Notes: generated by a model from the letters alone, not told the origin. Shown: positions 7,842 through 17,481, numbered from the stretch's first letter. The stretch: 53,934 nucleotides of DNA from Lachnospiraceae bacterium (GCA_017433725.1 JAFRGQ010000016.1:1-53934); one strand, 5' to 3'. Translations and numbers: made by a program.

Positions 7842-9956
7842 ATGAGCGAAGGATTTACGAATATTTCCCAGATTTTCGGGGAAGATGTTTTTAACGATAC
7901 TGTAATGCAGCAGAGGCTTCCAAAGAAGGTTTATCGTGCACTGCGCGAGGCGATAGAAGAAGGCACGGAATTGACGTTGGAGACGGCAGATGTCATCGCT
8001 CATGAAATGAAGGAATGGGCTATAGAAAAAGGTGCGACGCATTACACGCACTGGTTCCAGCCTCTTACAGGTACAACAGCTGAGAAGCATGACTCTTTCA
8101 TAACTGCCCCATTGCCGAGCGGAAAGGTCCTCATGAGCCTTTCGGGCAAAGAACTGATAAAGGGAGAGCCGGATGCATCTTCTTTTCCGTCCGGCGGACT
8201 CCGTGCGACATTTGAAGCCAGAGGATATACGATCTGGGATTGCACATCCCCGGCGTTTGTAAGGCATGACGAGGGGGGAGCGACACTTTGCATTCCTACT
8301 GCTTTCTGTTCCTATACCGGTGAAGCGCTGGATCAGAAAACGCCGCTTCTCCGATCCATGCAGGCAATAGGTGAACAGTCGCTGAGACTCCTCCGACTGT
8401 TCGGGAATAAAACATCCAATCATGTATCGCCTTCTGTCGGAGCGGAGCAGGAATACTTTATCATTGACAGAGAAAAATATCTGAAGCGAATGGATCTGGT
8501 CTTTACAGGGCGCACGCTTTTCGGAGCAATGCCTCCCAAAGGTCAGGAACTCGATGATCACTATTTCGGAACGCTGCGTCCGAGAATCGCGTCTTATATG
8601 CGGGATGTGAATCTTGAACTCTGGAAACTCGGGGTTCCTGCAAAGACACAGCACAATGAGGTCGCACCTGCTCAGCATGAACTTGCGCCGATTTACGAGA
8701 AATGTAACATTGCGGTAGACCATAATCAGATCGCCATGCAGACATTAAAGCGTGTAGCGACCAGACATGGTCTCAGATGTCTGCTTCATGAGAAGCCGTT
8801 CGACGGTGTGAACGGATCGGGAAAGCATGACAACTGGTCGCTGACCACGGATGACGGAATCAATCTTCTTGATCCGGGCAGAACACCGCATGAAAACATT
8901 CAGTTCCTTCTTGTCCTTTGCTGTATACTGAAGGCCGTCGATGAACATGCGGATCTTCTCAGGGAATCTGCGGCGGACGTGGGAAATGAGTGCCGTCTCG
9001 GAGGAAATGAAGCGCCCCCGGTCATCATCTCCGTATTTCTCGGCGATCAGCTCGAAGATGTTCTGAGACAGCTTAGAGACAGAGGTTCGGCTACTAGTTC
9101 GATCAGGGGCGGAAAACTTCGGACAGGCGTATCGGTACTGACGGATGTTGCCCGTGATGCTACGGACAGGAACAGGACATCGCCATTTGCATTCACCGGA
9201 AATAAATTTGAATTCCGTATGGTGGGCAGCCGGGATTCCATCGCCGGTGCTAACACTGTATTGAATACGATCGTCGCGGATGCTTTCTGCGAGGCGTGTG
9301 ATTGTCTGGAGAAATCAGAGAATTTTGATGATGCTGTCCATGATCTGATCAGAGAATATGCGACAAAGCATAGCAGGATCATATTTAACGGAAACGGTTA
9401 TTCCGAGGAATGGGCAAAGGAAGCTGTAGAACGGGGACTACCGATTATTCCGTCTATGGTTGACGCAATACCAGCTCTTGTATCGGAAAAATCCGTTGCT
9501 TTGTTTGAGAAATTTAAGGTATTTTCAAGGACAGAGCTTGAGTCCAGAGCTGAAGTCAAGTATGAGCTTTACGCGAAAGCCATCAATATAGAGGCGAGGA
9601 CGATGGTACAGATGGCTGACAGAGAATATATTCCGGCAATCATGAGATATATCGGTAAGCTTGCGGAATCCGCCAATGCTTCGGCTGCGTGCGGCGTGGA
9701 ACCCATCGTACAGAAAAAACTTCTTTCAGAGCTGAACGAGTGCCTCAAGGCAGCAAGGGAGGCATGCGAAATTCTCGAGAAAGAGACACTGCAGGCGGAA
9801 CAGAAGAAAGAAGGACCGGAGCAGGCGGCTGCTTTCAGAAAACATGTTGTTCCGGCCATGGAGAAACTCAGAAAACCTGTCGATCAGGCAGAATGTATAG
9901 TAGACCGAAGCTTCTGGCCGGTTCCTACTTATGCGGACTTGATCTTTGAAGTTTGA
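7842..9956 (+). CDS. glnN: Glutamine synthetase type III
   Basis: ATP-dependent ligation of ammonia to glutamate, the main nitrogen-assimilation step. At 704 residues it matches the type III enzyme, which is much longer than type I (about 450). Diagnostic blocks are present: a GSIII N-terminal region with YTHWFQPLTG, the catalytic SVGAEQEYF segment, KTQHNEVAPAQHELAP, and NGSGKHDNWS. The C-terminal part contains the FAFTGNKFEFR segment. AGAGGAG precedes the ATG. Its leader contains competing hairpins, and a CdaR-like regulator gene follows. No GlnR or PII gene is nearby. Confidence 0.95.
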   Translation: MSEGFTNISQIFGEDVFNDTVMQQRLPKKVYRALREAIEEGTELTLETADVIAHEMKEWAIEKGATHYTHWFQPLTGTTAEKHDSFITAPLPSGKVLMSLSGKELIKGEPDASSFPSGGLRATFEARGYTIWDCTSPAFVRHDEGGATLCIPTAFCSYTGEALDQKTPLLRSMQAIGEQSLRLLRLFGNKTSNHVSPSVGAEQEYFIIDREKYLKRMDLVFTGRTLFGAMPPKGQELDDHYFGTLRPRIASYMRDVNLELWKLGVPAKTQHNEVAPAQHELAPIYEKCNIAVDHNQIAMQTLKRVATRHGLRCLLHEKPFDGVNGSGKHDNWSLTTDDGINLLDPGRTPHENIQFLLVLCCILKAVDEHADLLRESAADVGNECRLGGNEAPPVIISVFLGDQLEDVLRQLRDRGSATSSIRGGKLRTGVSVLTDVARDATDRNRTSPFAFTGNKFEFRMVGSRDSIAGANTVLNTIVADAFCEACDCLEKSENFDDAVHDLIREYATKHSRIIFNGNGYSEEWAKEAVERGLPIIPSMVDAIPALVSEKSVALFEKFKVFSRTELESRAEVKYELYAKAINIEARTMVQMADREYIPAIMRYIGKLAESANASAACGVEPIVQKKLLSELNECLKAAREACEILEKETLQAEQKKEGPEQAAAFRKHVVPAMEKLRKPVDQAECIVDRSFWPVPTYADLIFEV

Positions 9957-9993
9957 TTTTGTTAAGAAATTGTTAAAAAGGTATCGATATATC

Positions 9994-10022
9994 TTCACAA
10001 AAACGTAAAAATGTTGTATGGT
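9994..10022 (+). promoter_or_regulatory. Promoter of the CdaR/PucR-type regulator
   Basis: TTCACA, 17 bases, then TATGGT. No terminator is visible between glnN and this promoter, so read-through from glnN is possible. Confidence 0.45.
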
Positions 10023-10042
10023 AGTGGGGCTATTTTAGGTTC

Positions 10043-10083
10043 TTTCCCTGAATATCCCCGATCACAAGGTAAAGCGAGGGAAA
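10043..10083 (+). promoter_or_regulatory. Hairpin that would cover the ribosome binding site
   Basis: TTTCCCT (10043-10049) is perfectly complementary to AGGGAAA (10077-10083). The second arm is the Shine-Dalgarno region of the following ATG at 10087. The loop is 27 nt. Pairing would hide the ribosome binding site. Confidence 0.45.
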
Positions 10084-10086
10084 GAA

Positions 10087-11178
10087 ATGATTTCCAATCT
10101 GGTACTTCAGGATACAATAAACGGGATCAAAAACATCGGGCGCTGCGAACTGACAATTGTTGACCTGGAAGGCAAGGTGGTTGCTTCTACAGAAGAAGAG
10201 AACAATATTAATCGATCGGATATTGTAAGCTTTGCCGAATCGCAGGCGGATTCGCAGGAAATCAAAGGCAGCATGTATTTCAAAGTTTACGATGATTATC
10301 AGGTAGAGTATGTGGTCATCGTACGCGGCAATGAGGATATGACAATGATCGGAAAGCTTGCCGCTTTCCAAATCCAGAATCTCGTAATTGCCTATAAGGA
10401 GCATTTTGATAAGGATAACTTTATTAAAAATCTTCTTCTTGACAATCTGCTGTTGGTAGATGTATATAATCGTGCTATGAAGCTCCATATTGCGACCAAC
10501 GTGAAGCGTGTCGTTTATATTCTGGAGTCTGAACAGAGCAAGGATTACAGCACACTTGAAGCAGTCAAGGGACTGTTCTCAAAATCTAAAAATGATTTTA
10601 TTACAGCTGTCGATGAGAACAGCATCATAGTGATCAAGGAACTGGATGAAGAAGCCGGACATGAAGAGCTGCATGCAATTGCGGAATCAATTATTAATGT
10701 TCTCTCAAAAGATAATGAAGATTTTGATTCCACACATGTCGCTTACGGAAATGCCGTTTCTGAGATCAAGGAAGTTTCCCGCTCCTACAAGGAAGCCAGA
10801 ATGGCGCTTGATGTAGGAAAGATCTTCTTTGGAGATCAGAATATTATAGCATATAGCCAGCTCGGAATCGGCCGTCTGATTTATCAGCTTCCGATCCCGC
10901 TGTGCAAGATGTTCATCAAGGAAATCTTCACGGATAAGTCTCCGGATGATTTTGACGATGAGACTCTCACAACTATCAATAAGTTCTTCGAGAACAGCCT
11001 GAATGTATCAGAGACTTCACGTCAGCTGTACATTCACAGAAATACGCTTGTATACCGTCTGGATAAGCTCCAGAAGAGCACGGGACTTGATCTCCGTGTA
11101 TTCGACGATGCAATTACTTTCAAGATTGCGCTTATGGTCGTAAGGTATATGAAATATATGGAGACACTTGAGTACTAA
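10087..11178 (+). CDS. CdaR/PucR-type transcriptional regulator
   Basis: Probable DNA-binding regulator of carbon or nitrogen metabolism, 363 residues. The N-terminal part (about 1-125) looks like the sugar-diacid sensing domain of the CdaR family. The middle (about 150-280) matches the GGDEF-like fold of the PucR/CdaR group. The C-terminal 60 residues carry the PucR helix-turn-helix, with NVSETSRQLYIHRNTLVYRL-type spacing, a segment typical of this family. Its ligand is unknown. It stands alone between glnN and ftsE, with its own promoter and a hairpin over the ribosome binding site. Proteins of this type usually activate genes next to them, but neither neighbour is a sugar-acid gene. Confidence 0.82.
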   Translation: MISNLVLQDTINGIKNIGRCELTIVDLEGKVVASTEEENNINRSDIVSFAESQADSQEIKGSMYFKVYDDYQVEYVVIVRGNEDMTMIGKLAAFQIQNLVIAYKEHFDKDNFIKNLLLDNLLLVDVYNRAMKLHIATNVKRVVYILESEQSKDYSTLEAVKGLFSKSKNDFITAVDENSIIVIKELDEEAGHEELHAIAESIINVLSKDNEDFDSTHVAYGNAVSEIKEVSRSYKEARMALDVGKIFFGDQNIIAYSQLGIGRLIYQLPIPLCKMFIKEIFTDKSPDDFDDETLTTINKFFENSLNVSETSRQLYIHRNTLVYRLDKLQKSTGLDLRVFDDAITFKIALMVVRYMKYMETLEY

Positions 11179-11297
11179 GACATGCATGAGCAGATGCACT
11201 CAGCATCAGCGGTCAGATTGAACCATGTCATCGGTACTACATGGCGATGCCGTCGGAGACGGCTTCAGTGTCTTCCGAGAAAAAGAGGAGGATATAT

Positions 11298-11981
11298 ATG
11301 ATCGATCTTGACCGCGTAAGCAAGTCATATAACAGGGGTCAGCCGGCTGTTGATGCGGTTTCTCTCCATGTTGACAAGGGAGAGTTCGTATTTATTGTCG
11401 GTGAAAGCGGTTCCGGTAAATCTACGCTTATAAAACTTCTTCTCAAGGAGTTGGACCCGACAAGCGGTGTGCTAACGGTTAACGGCCATGTGCTGAATAC
11501 CATGAAACGTAGTGCGATTCCTAAATACAGACGTGAAGTAGGCGTTGTATTTCAGGATTTCAGACTTCTCAATGACAGAAATGTATATGAGAATGTTGCA
11601 TTTGCCCAGCATGTCGTCGAGGCTCCCGGAAGAGTGATTCGCAAGAGAGTTCCCGAGACACTTCAGCTCGTAGGACTGGCGGAGAAGTACAAGAGCAAAC
11701 CGCTTCAACTCTCCGGAGGTGAGCAGCAGCGTGTCGCCGTTGCCAGAGCAATCGTTAACAGACCGGAACTTCTTCTGTGCGATGAGCCCACCGGCAACCT
11801 GGACCCGAAGAATTCATATGAAATCATGAAGCTTTTGCTGGATATCAATGAGCGGGGAACGACAGTACTTGTTGTTACTCACAACAGGGAGCTTGTGAAC
11901 AGATTCCAGAAACGAGTTATTACCATGCGCCGCGGTATTATCGCCCGGGATGTGGAGGAAGGAGGCTATCATGAAGCCTAG
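11298..11981 (+). CDS. ftsE: Cell-division ABC ATPase FtsE
   Basis: Cytoplasmic ATPase of the FtsEX complex, which transmits an ATP-driven signal to peptidoglycan hydrolases at the septum. In 227 residues it has Walker A GESGSGKS at 35-42, signature LSGGEQQ at 138-144, Walker B LLLCDEP at 158-164, and an H-loop in VTHNRE. The start at 11298 follows GAGGAGG. An upstream in-frame ATG at 11241 lies inside a hairpin region (GCCGTC 11249-11254 with GACGGC 11258-11263) and is rejected. The stop overlaps ftsX by 11 bases, as expected for co-translated partners. Confidence 0.95.
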   Translation: MIDLDRVSKSYNRGQPAVDAVSLHVDKGEFVFIVGESGSGKSTLIKLLLKELDPTSGVLTVNGHVLNTMKRSAIPKYRREVGVVFQDFRLLNDRNVYENVAFAQHVVEAPGRVIRKRVPETLQLVGLAEKYKSKPLQLSGGEQQRVAVARAIVNRPELLLCDEPTGNLDPKNSYEIMKLLLDINERGTTVLVVTHNRELVNRFQKRVITMRRGIIARDVEEGGYHEA

Positions 11982-12882
11982 GTCTTTCATCTACAATCTG
12001 AGGCAGGGATTTAAGAATATCTGGCGCAACAGAATGTTCTCACTTGCTTCTATCGCCACGATGGCAGCATGCATTCTTATATTCGGCGTATTTTTCTCAA
12101 TTCTTATGAATGTGAACTATATGATTCGTACACTTGAGGAGGAAGTCGGTATTACGGTCCTTTTTGATGAAGGTCTTGACGATACTTCCATCAAGGATAT
12201 CGGTCAGAAGATCGAGAAAATGGATCATGTAATCAACGTGAAATTCACATCCGCCGAGGAAGCCTGGGAGGCTTTCCAGGAAGAATATTTTGAAGGAAAT
12301 CCGGAGTACGCCGAGAGTTTTGCGCAGGATAACCCGCTGGCCAACTCTGCTAGTTACACTGTTCAGGTCGATGAGATAGAAAATCAGAACGGTGTGGTTA
12401 CGGAGATCGAGAAGCTGAAGGGAGTAAGACAGGTCAATCAGAGTGCTGCAGCGACCAAAACTCTGATCAGCTTTAACCGGCTTTTCATGTACGTGTCGAT
12501 CGGCCTCATCGCAATCCTGCTGGTGGTATCTGTTTTCCTGATTTCCAATACCGTTAATGTTGGTATTTCCGTCAGACGCAACGAGATCGCTATCATGAAA
12601 CTGATCGGTGCGACCGATAGCTTTGTAAGAGCTCCTTTCATTGTGGAAGGTCTTCTGCTCGGATTAATCGGTGCAGCTATACCGCTGGTCTTCCTCTATT
12701 TTGCCTATGACAAGATGATTGGAGCGATTTTGAATCGATTTGACATTCTCTCGACTATCGCTTCATCGCTTCCGTCGGTAAATCAGGTATTTATGAACCT
12801 GGTACCGTTCGGTCTCGGCCTTGGTCTCGGTATCGGTCTGATCGGATCTATCATAACGGTCAGAAGACATCTCGACATCTGA
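11971..12882 (+). CDS. ftsX: Cell-division membrane protein FtsX
   Basis: Integral membrane partner of FtsE, 303 residues. It has a first membrane span at about 20-45, a large extracellular domain at about 45-165, then three C-terminal spans, including the conserved RRNEIAIMKLIGAT loop. The ATG at 11971 has GGAAGGAGG before it and lies inside the ftsE 3' end; the longer frame from 11950 is not needed. The extracellular domain is where Gram-positive FtsX contacts a PcsB- or CwlO-type hydrolase. No such hydrolase gene is adjacent here. Confidence 0.94.
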   Translation: MKPRSFIYNLRQGFKNIWRNRMFSLASIATMAACILIFGVFFSILMNVNYMIRTLEEEVGITVLFDEGLDDTSIKDIGQKIEKMDHVINVKFTSAEEAWEAFQEEYFEGNPEYAESFAQDNPLANSASYTVQVDEIENQNGVVTEIEKLKGVRQVNQSAAATKTLISFNRLFMYVSIGLIAILLVVSVFLISNTVNVGISVRRNEIAIMKLIGATDSFVRAPFIVEGLLLGLIGAAIPLVFLYFAYDKMIGAILNRFDILSTIASSLPSVNQVFMNLVPFGLGLGLGIGLIGSIITVRRHLDI

Positions 12883-12965
12883 TCGTCTTGCAGCGAAATA
12901 AAACAACGCAGGCTTTCCGAAAATCATGCGGGAAGGTTCAATAACACGGTTCGAAAGATAATGGA

Positions 12966-13060
12966 CTGTCGCACTAAGCGAAAATACAACTATATACGAT
13001 GATGCGCACTGCTTTGTCGGACACGATAGTTGTTTTGACGGTTAGTGCGACAGCTTTTTT
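12966..13060 (+). terminator. Large terminator hairpin after ftsX (family copy B)
   Basis: CTGTCGCACTAA (12966-12977) pairs perfectly with TTAGTGCGACAG (13042-13053). A nested stem, ACAACTAT (12986-12993) with ATAGTTGT (13026-13033), extends it. Six T follow. It terminates ftsEX and lies directly before the next gene. Confidence 0.85.
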
Positions 13061-13094
13061 ATGCATTATTTTTATAGGAGGTGGCAGAGATAAT

Positions 13095-13778
13095 ATGAAT
13101 AGCATTTTGTTCTGGGGACTTGTTCCTCCGATTCTTCTTCTTTTTTATACCTGGCGTCTTGACCGGATAGAGAGGGAACCTGCCGGCCTGGTAATTAAGG
13201 TATTCTTGCTCGGGGCGATAACGACGATCCTTGCGGTCCTTCTGGAATCTCTGGCGGCTCTCGGTCTTTCCTATCTGGATCTCGATGAGAGTTCTAATCT
13301 GTATTTGCTCATCGATAATTTTCTGGCTGTCGCACTGATTGAGGAGTTTTGCAAGCGAATGCCGGTTAAGAGAAGCATCTGGAAAAGTCCTGAGTTCAAT
13401 TACAGGTTCGACGCCATCGTATATTGTCTCGCATCGGCCCTGGGTTTTGCCGCCACAGAGAATATAGTCTATATGATTTCCTATGGAACCGGGATCGCAC
13501 TGACGAGACTGATACCGGTCCATTCGATCTGCGCGATATATATGGGACACTATCTCGGTATAGCCAAAATGGCTGAGAAAGCCGGAGACCAGAAAACTTA
13601 CAAAAGATTTCGGAGACTGTCTCTTGTCATACCGACTCTTATCCACGGCTTCTGGGATTTCTCCCTTACTTCAGAGGATACGATCTTCTATCTGGCTGCA
13701 CTCGGTATGATCATCGTACTTACAATTATTTCGTTCAATAGTCTTCACAAACATTCAAAGGAGGATGTACCGGTCTGA
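13095..13778 (+). CDS. prsW: PrsW-family intramembrane protease
   Basis: Multi-span membrane protease of the glutamic-type CAAX/PrsW superfamily. In Bacillus, PrsW makes the first cut in an anti-sigma factor. The 227-residue protein has about seven hydrophobic segments. The motif EEFCK gives E83, E84 and K87, and further conserved polar residues lie in TEN (E122) and in [11 protein letters not shown] (H143, H152), with LIHGFWDF near the end. The start at 13095 follows AGGAGGT 12 bases upstream. A longer frame starting at 12999 begins inside the terminator hairpin and is rejected. No anti-sigma gene is in the window, so the substrate is unknown. The stop lies two bases before uvrB. Confidence 0.85.
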   Translation: MNSILFWGLVPPILLLFYTWRLDRIEREPAGLVIKVFLLGAITTILAVLLESLAALGLSYLDLDESSNLYLLIDNFLAVALIEEFCKRMPVKRSIWKSPEFNYRFDAIVYCLASALGFAATENIVYMISYGTGIALTRLIPVHSICAIYMGHYLGIAKMAEKAGDQKTYKRFRRLSLVIPTLIHGFWDFSLTSEDTIFYLAALGMIIVLTIISFNSLHKHSKEDVPV

Positions 13779-13780
13779 TT

Positions 13781-15895
13781 ATGGAATTCAAACTTCACTC
13801 TGATTATGCCCCTACCGGGGATCAGCCGGAAGCCATCGATGATCTGGTCAACGGATTTCGCGAGGGAAATCAGGCGCAGACACTTCTGGGCGTCACCGGT
13901 TCGGGAAAAACATTTACCATGGCCAATGTGATTGAAAGGCTCGGGAAGCCGACACTGGTCATCGCACACAATAAAACGCTTGCAGCCCAGCTCTACAGTG
14001 AATTCAAGGAGTTCTTTCCGGAAAATGCCGTCGAGTATTTTGTCTCCTACTATGATTATTATCAGCCGGAAGCCTATGTCCCTTCATCGGACACGTACAT
14101 TGCCAAGGATTCGGCTGTCAACGATGAGATAGATAAGTTGAGGTTATCCGCACTTTCCTCCCTTTCCGAGAGAAGGGACGTGATCATTGTCGCATCGGTA
14201 TCGTGTATTTACGGTATCGGTGCACCGGAAGATTTTGCGAACATGATGACATCCGTGCGTCCGGGCATGCAGAAAGATCGCGACGAACTGATTCGCGAAC
14301 TGATCGATATGCAGTATGAGCGGAATGAGATGGATTTTCACCGCGGAACATTCCGCGTGAAAGGAGATACGCTGGAAGTTATACCCGCGGACAACAATGA
14401 ATATGCAGTCAGAATTGAATTCTTCGGCGATGAGATCGAGCGGGTCATGCAGGTCGATACGTTGACAGGGGATGTGAAGGCGGAGCTTTCCTATCAGGCG
14501 ATTTATCCGGCTTCCTTCTATGTTGTACCGCCCGAGAGAATGCGTGAAGCATGCGATACGATAGAGCAGGAGATGCGGGACAGAGTTACATTTTTCAAAG
14601 CGAACGACAAGCTTCTCGAAGCACAGCGCATCAGCGAACGAACCGAATTCGACGTCGAGATGATGAAGGAGACCGGGTTCTGCTCCGGAATCGAGAATTA
14701 TTCAAGACACTTAACGGGCAGGGAAGAAGGCCAGCCGCCTTATACGCTGATTGATTATTTTAGGAATGATTTCCTTATTATTGTGGACGAGTCGCATATG
14801 ACAATTCCTCAGATCGGTGCCATGTATAACGGTGACAGAAGCAGAAAGATGACATTGGTCGACTACGGATTCCGCCTTCCGAGTGCCCTCGATAACCGTC
14901 CGCTAAACTTCACGGAATTTGAGGAGAGAATTGATCAGATCATGTTCGTCTCTGCGACGCCCGGCAAGTATGAGCAGGAACATGAATTGCTCCGCACGGA
15001 ACAGATCATACGCCCGACCGGTCTGCTGGATCCGGATGTGGACGTGCGTCCGGTCGAGGGACAGATCGATGATCTGATCGGTGAAGTCAATAAGGAAGTT
15101 GAAAATCATAATAAGGTACTGATCACGACGCTCACGAAAAGGATGGCGGAGGATCTCACCAATTACATGAAGGACCTCGGTATCAGGGTGCGCTATCTGC
15201 ACTCCGACATCGATACGTTGGAACGTACCCAGATCATCCGTGACATGAGACTGGATGTGTTCGACGTACTTGTCGGTATCAATCTGCTCCGCGAAGGTCT
15301 GGACATACCGGAAATCACACTGGTCGCGATTCTTGACGCCGACAAGGATGGCTTTCTGAGATCGGAGACGTCTCTGATCCAGACAATCGGCCGCGCATCA
15401 AGAAACTCGGACGGACATGTAATCATGTATGCGGATGTGATGACGGATTCCATGCGCAAGGCAATCGGTGAAACGAAGCGCAGAAGGGCTATTCAGGAAG
15501 AATACAATAAGGCAAACGGCATCACGCCCACTACGATCCGCAAAGCGGTACGTGATCTGATCTCTATCTCCAAAGAGGTGGCTCAGACGGAAGCCAAACT
15601 TGACAAGGATCCGGAGGATATGAGCCGGGCAGAACTGGAAGAGCTGATTGCCAAAGTGGAGAAGCAGATGCGCGCCGCTGCGGCTGAGCTTAACTTCGAG
15701 ATGGCAGCCGAACTGCGTGACAAGATGGTGGAACTTAAGAAGAATCTGGATGACGTCGAGGATACGGAATCCTCCGTTCGGAAGATTCGGGCGAGAGCAC
15801 GGCAGGACATGGCAGTGGAAAAGAACGCGCAGCCAAAACGTACTTATAAGAAGTACAATAAGGCGCGGGGCAGGAACCGCGGCGGAAAGGCCTGA
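13781..15895 (+). CDS. uvrB: Excinuclease ABC subunit B
   Basis: Damage-verification helicase of nucleotide excision repair; loads on DNA with UvrA and recruits UvrC. It is 704 residues. Walker A is GVTGSGKT at 38-45, and the strand-separating beta-hairpin follows the [12 protein letters not shown] segment near 90-110. DESH-type Walker B ([10 protein letters not shown]) and the helicase motif QTIGRASRN are present. A UVR domain for UvrC contact lies at about 628-665. The basic Gly/Arg/Lys tail ends in GGKA. The 3' end of the gene is repeated twice more downstream. Translation may be coupled to prsW, whose 3' end carries AGGAGG 16 bases before this ATG. Confidence 0.96.
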   Translation: MEFKLHSDYAPTGDQPEAIDDLVNGFREGNQAQTLLGVTGSGKTFTMANVIERLGKPTLVIAHNKTLAAQLYSEFKEFFPENAVEYFVSYYDYYQPEAYVPSSDTYIAKDSAVNDEIDKLRLSALSSLSERRDVIIVASVSCIYGIGAPEDFANMMTSVRPGMQKDRDELIRELIDMQYERNEMDFHRGTFRVKGDTLEVIPADNNEYAVRIEFFGDEIERVMQVDTLTGDVKAELSYQAIYPASFYVVPPERMREACDTIEQEMRDRVTFFKANDKLLEAQRISERTEFDVEMMKETGFCSGIENYSRHLTGREEGQPPYTLIDYFRNDFLIIVDESHMTIPQIGAMYNGDRSRKMTLVDYGFRLPSALDNRPLNFTEFEERIDQIMFVSATPGKYEQEHELLRTEQIIRPTGLLDPDVDVRPVEGQIDDLIGEVNKEVENHNKVLITTLTKRMAEDLTNYMKDLGIRVRYLHSDIDTLERTQIIRDMRLDVFDVLVGINLLREGLDIPEITLVAILDADKDGFLRSETSLIQTIGRASRNSDGHVIMYADVMTDSMRKAIGETKRRRAIQEEYNKANGITPTTIRKAVRDLISISKEVAQTEAKLDKDPEDMSRAELEELIAKVEKQMRAAAAELNFEMAAELRDKMVELKKNLDDVEDTESSVRKIRARARQDMAVEKNAQPKRTYKKYNKARGRNRGGKA

Positions 15896-16067
15896 CAGGA
15901 ACGCACGGGCATAATGTATTTATAAGAAGTGCAATAAAGTGCGTGGCAGGAACTACGGAGGAAAGGCCTGAAAAGAATATTCAGCTCAAATGTACATTTA
16001 AAAAGCACAATAGGGTGTGGAGTGGGAACCGTGGCAGAAAAGCCTGACAGGGTATCATAGAAATCTA
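15840..16067 (+). repeat. 76-bp tandem triplication of the uvrB 3' end
   Basis: Three head-to-tail units, at 15840-15915, 15916-15991 and 15992-16067, keep an exact 76-base period. Unit 1 contains the last 18 codons of uvrB and its stop. Unit 2 is about 84% identical to it over 60 bases, and unit 3 is more diverged. Read in the matching frame, units 2 and 3 still end in GGKA-stop and GRKA-stop, and both keep the K-K-x-N core. Units 2 and 3 lie after the uvrB stop and have no start codon or ribosome binding site, so they look like relics. Confidence 0.9.
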
Positions 16068-16090
16068 TATTCAGGAGGACTGCAAAAGAT

Positions 16091-16264
16091 ATGAGCATGT
16101 GTGACAGCTGCGTGAACTTCGAGTATGACGAGAATGATGAGGAGTATTATTGCTCGGCCAGTATGGATGAGGATGATTATGTCCGGTTCATCACATCCCC
16201 GGAGAAGATTTGTCCGTTCTACAGACTTAACGATGAGTATGCTGTAGTAAGGCATCAAATGTAA
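16091..16264 (+). CDS. Small cysteine-rich protein (DUF6472-like)
   Basis: A 57-residue acidic protein, MSMCDSCVNF... to ...AVVRHQM, preceded by AGGAGG with good spacing. Four cysteines (C4, C7, C21, C41), arranged as CxxC plus two singles, suggest a small metal-binding or zinc-ribbon-like fold. The tail pattern RLNDEYAVVRHQ and the order after uvrB match a small family I remember as DUF6472 from Lachnospiraceae genomes. That assignment is from memory and not checked. Function is unknown. Its place behind uvrB suggests co-transcription, although the relic repeats lie between them. Confidence 0.75.
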   Translation: MSMCDSCVNFEYDENDEEYYCSASMDEDDYVRFITSPEKICPFYRLNDEYAVVRHQM

Positions 16265-16282
16265 TACGGAACATCTACAATC

Positions 16283-16311
16283 TCGACAAGAGAGAGCACA
16301 GATGATATACT
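16283..16311 (+). promoter_or_regulatory. Promoter of the SPFH gene
   Basis: TCGACA, 17 bases, then TATACT, with TG one base before the -10 (extended -10). A 7-bp hairpin, ACAGACT (16324-16330) with AGTCTGT (16350-16356), lies in the leader. Confidence 0.55.
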
Positions 16312-16394
16312 TATATACAGCGGACAGACTGTGCATTAAGTGAAGAGCAAGTCTGTTCAGGGAACCCTTAAAGAGTGTAGTGGGAGGTAAAGAT

Positions 16395-17402
16395 ATGGGA
16401 TTTACAATTTTTATTATTGTCCTGATAGTTCTTATTTTATGGCTTCTGCTCTCATGCATACGCGTCGTGCCGCAGGCTAACGCATATGTTATCGAATTCC
16501 TCGGAAGCTATCGTGCTACATGGGAGCACGGTCTGCATCTGAAAGTTCCGTTCGTAGAGAGAATTGCAGGGAAAATTTCTCTGAAGGAGCAGGTCTGTGA
16601 CTTTGCACCGTCCAATGTGATCACAAAAGATAATGTTACAATGAAGATTGATACGGTCGTTTATTTCAAGATATTTGACCCGAGACTTTACACCTACGGT
16701 GTTGACAGACCGGTCAGTGCTCTTGAGAATCTTAATGCGACAACACTCCGTAATATCATCGGCGGTATGGAACTTGATCAGACACTGACGAGCCGTGACA
16801 TTATTAACAGCCAGATGCAGCAGATCCTTGACGAGGCGACGGATGCATGGGGCATCAAGGTCACCCGTGTTGAGCTGAAGAACATCATCCCGCCGGCAGA
16901 GATTCAGAGCGCGATGGAGAAGCAGATGAAGGCTGAGCGTGAGAAACGCCAGACGATCCTTGAAGCTACCGCTCATAAGGAATCCGTTGTAGCACGCGCC
17001 GAAGGTGATAAGCAGGCGAAGATCCTTGCAGCTGAGGCAGAGCGCGACGCACAGATTGCTCTTGCAGAAGGCCGTGCGCGTTCCATCGCACTCGTTTATC
17101 AGGCAGAGGCGGATGGTCTCAAAGCACTGAAGGATGCAAATGTCGATGAGTCCGTTCTGAAACTGAAAGGCCTGGAGGCTCTCAAGAATGTATCGGACGG
17201 CCGTGCAACGAAGATTTATATGCCGACCGATCTGTCGGGCATTATTTCTTCCCTCGGACTGGTTTCCGAAGCGACCGGTCTCGGAGATGCTACTCCGATC
17301 GATAAGAGTGCCAAGCCGAAACCGGTACATCATGTTGATGTGTGCTGCGATGATGATGAGAAGACGCCGGAGACGCGCAGGATGGCAAATGTAAATAACT
17401 AA
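16395..17402 (+). CDS. SPFH/stomatin-prohibitin family membrane protein
   Basis: Membrane-organising scaffold protein of 335 residues. An N-terminal hydrophobic span (about 3-25) is followed by the SPFH/Band 7 domain (about 28-200), with VVPQANAYVIEFLG and the conserved ALENLNATTLRNIIGGMELD block. Next comes an Ala/Glu/Lys-rich coiled coil (about 195-260) with the repeat KAEREKRQTILEATAHKE. The tail is short and polar. The ATG at 16395 has GGGAGG eight bases before it; the frame could open 15 bases earlier at a GTG but without a site. The usual partner NfeD is not adjacent. Related proteins (slipins, QmcA, YbbK) help organise membrane proteases and lipid domains, but the specific role here is unknown. 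Confidence 0.85.
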   Translation: MGFTIFIIVLIVLILWLLLSCIRVVPQANAYVIEFLGSYRATWEHGLHLKVPFVERIAGKISLKEQVCDFAPSNVITKDNVTMKIDTVVYFKIFDPRLYTYGVDRPVSALENLNATTLRNIIGGMELDQTLTSRDIINSQMQQILDEATDAWGIKVTRVELKNIIPPAEIQSAMEKQMKAEREKRQTILEATAHKESVVARAEGDKQAKILAAEAERDAQIALAEGRARSIALVYQAEADGLKALKDANVDESVLKLKGLEALKNVSDGRATKIYMPTDLSGIISSLGLVSEATGLGDATPIDKSAKPKPVHHVDVCCDDDEKTPETRRMANVNN

Positions 17403-17451
17403 AACTTCCCACAATGATATCGACTGTAGCCGAGTATGGGATGGGAAGTTT
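17402..17451 (+). other. Hairpin at the SPFH stop codon, without a T-run
   Basis: AAACTTCCCA (17402-17411) pairs perfectly with TGGGAAGTTT (17442-17451). The first base belongs to the stop codon. No U-tract follows, so it may be a 3'-end stabiliser rather than a terminator. Confidence 0.55.
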
Positions 17452-17481
17452 GAGTAAATAACTGATGGCTCTGCAAACAGA

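Noticed and set aside
12999-13094. Longer prsW with 32 extra N-terminal residues
   Set aside because: The upstream start lies inside the terminator hairpin; the AGGAGGT before 13095 marks the start.
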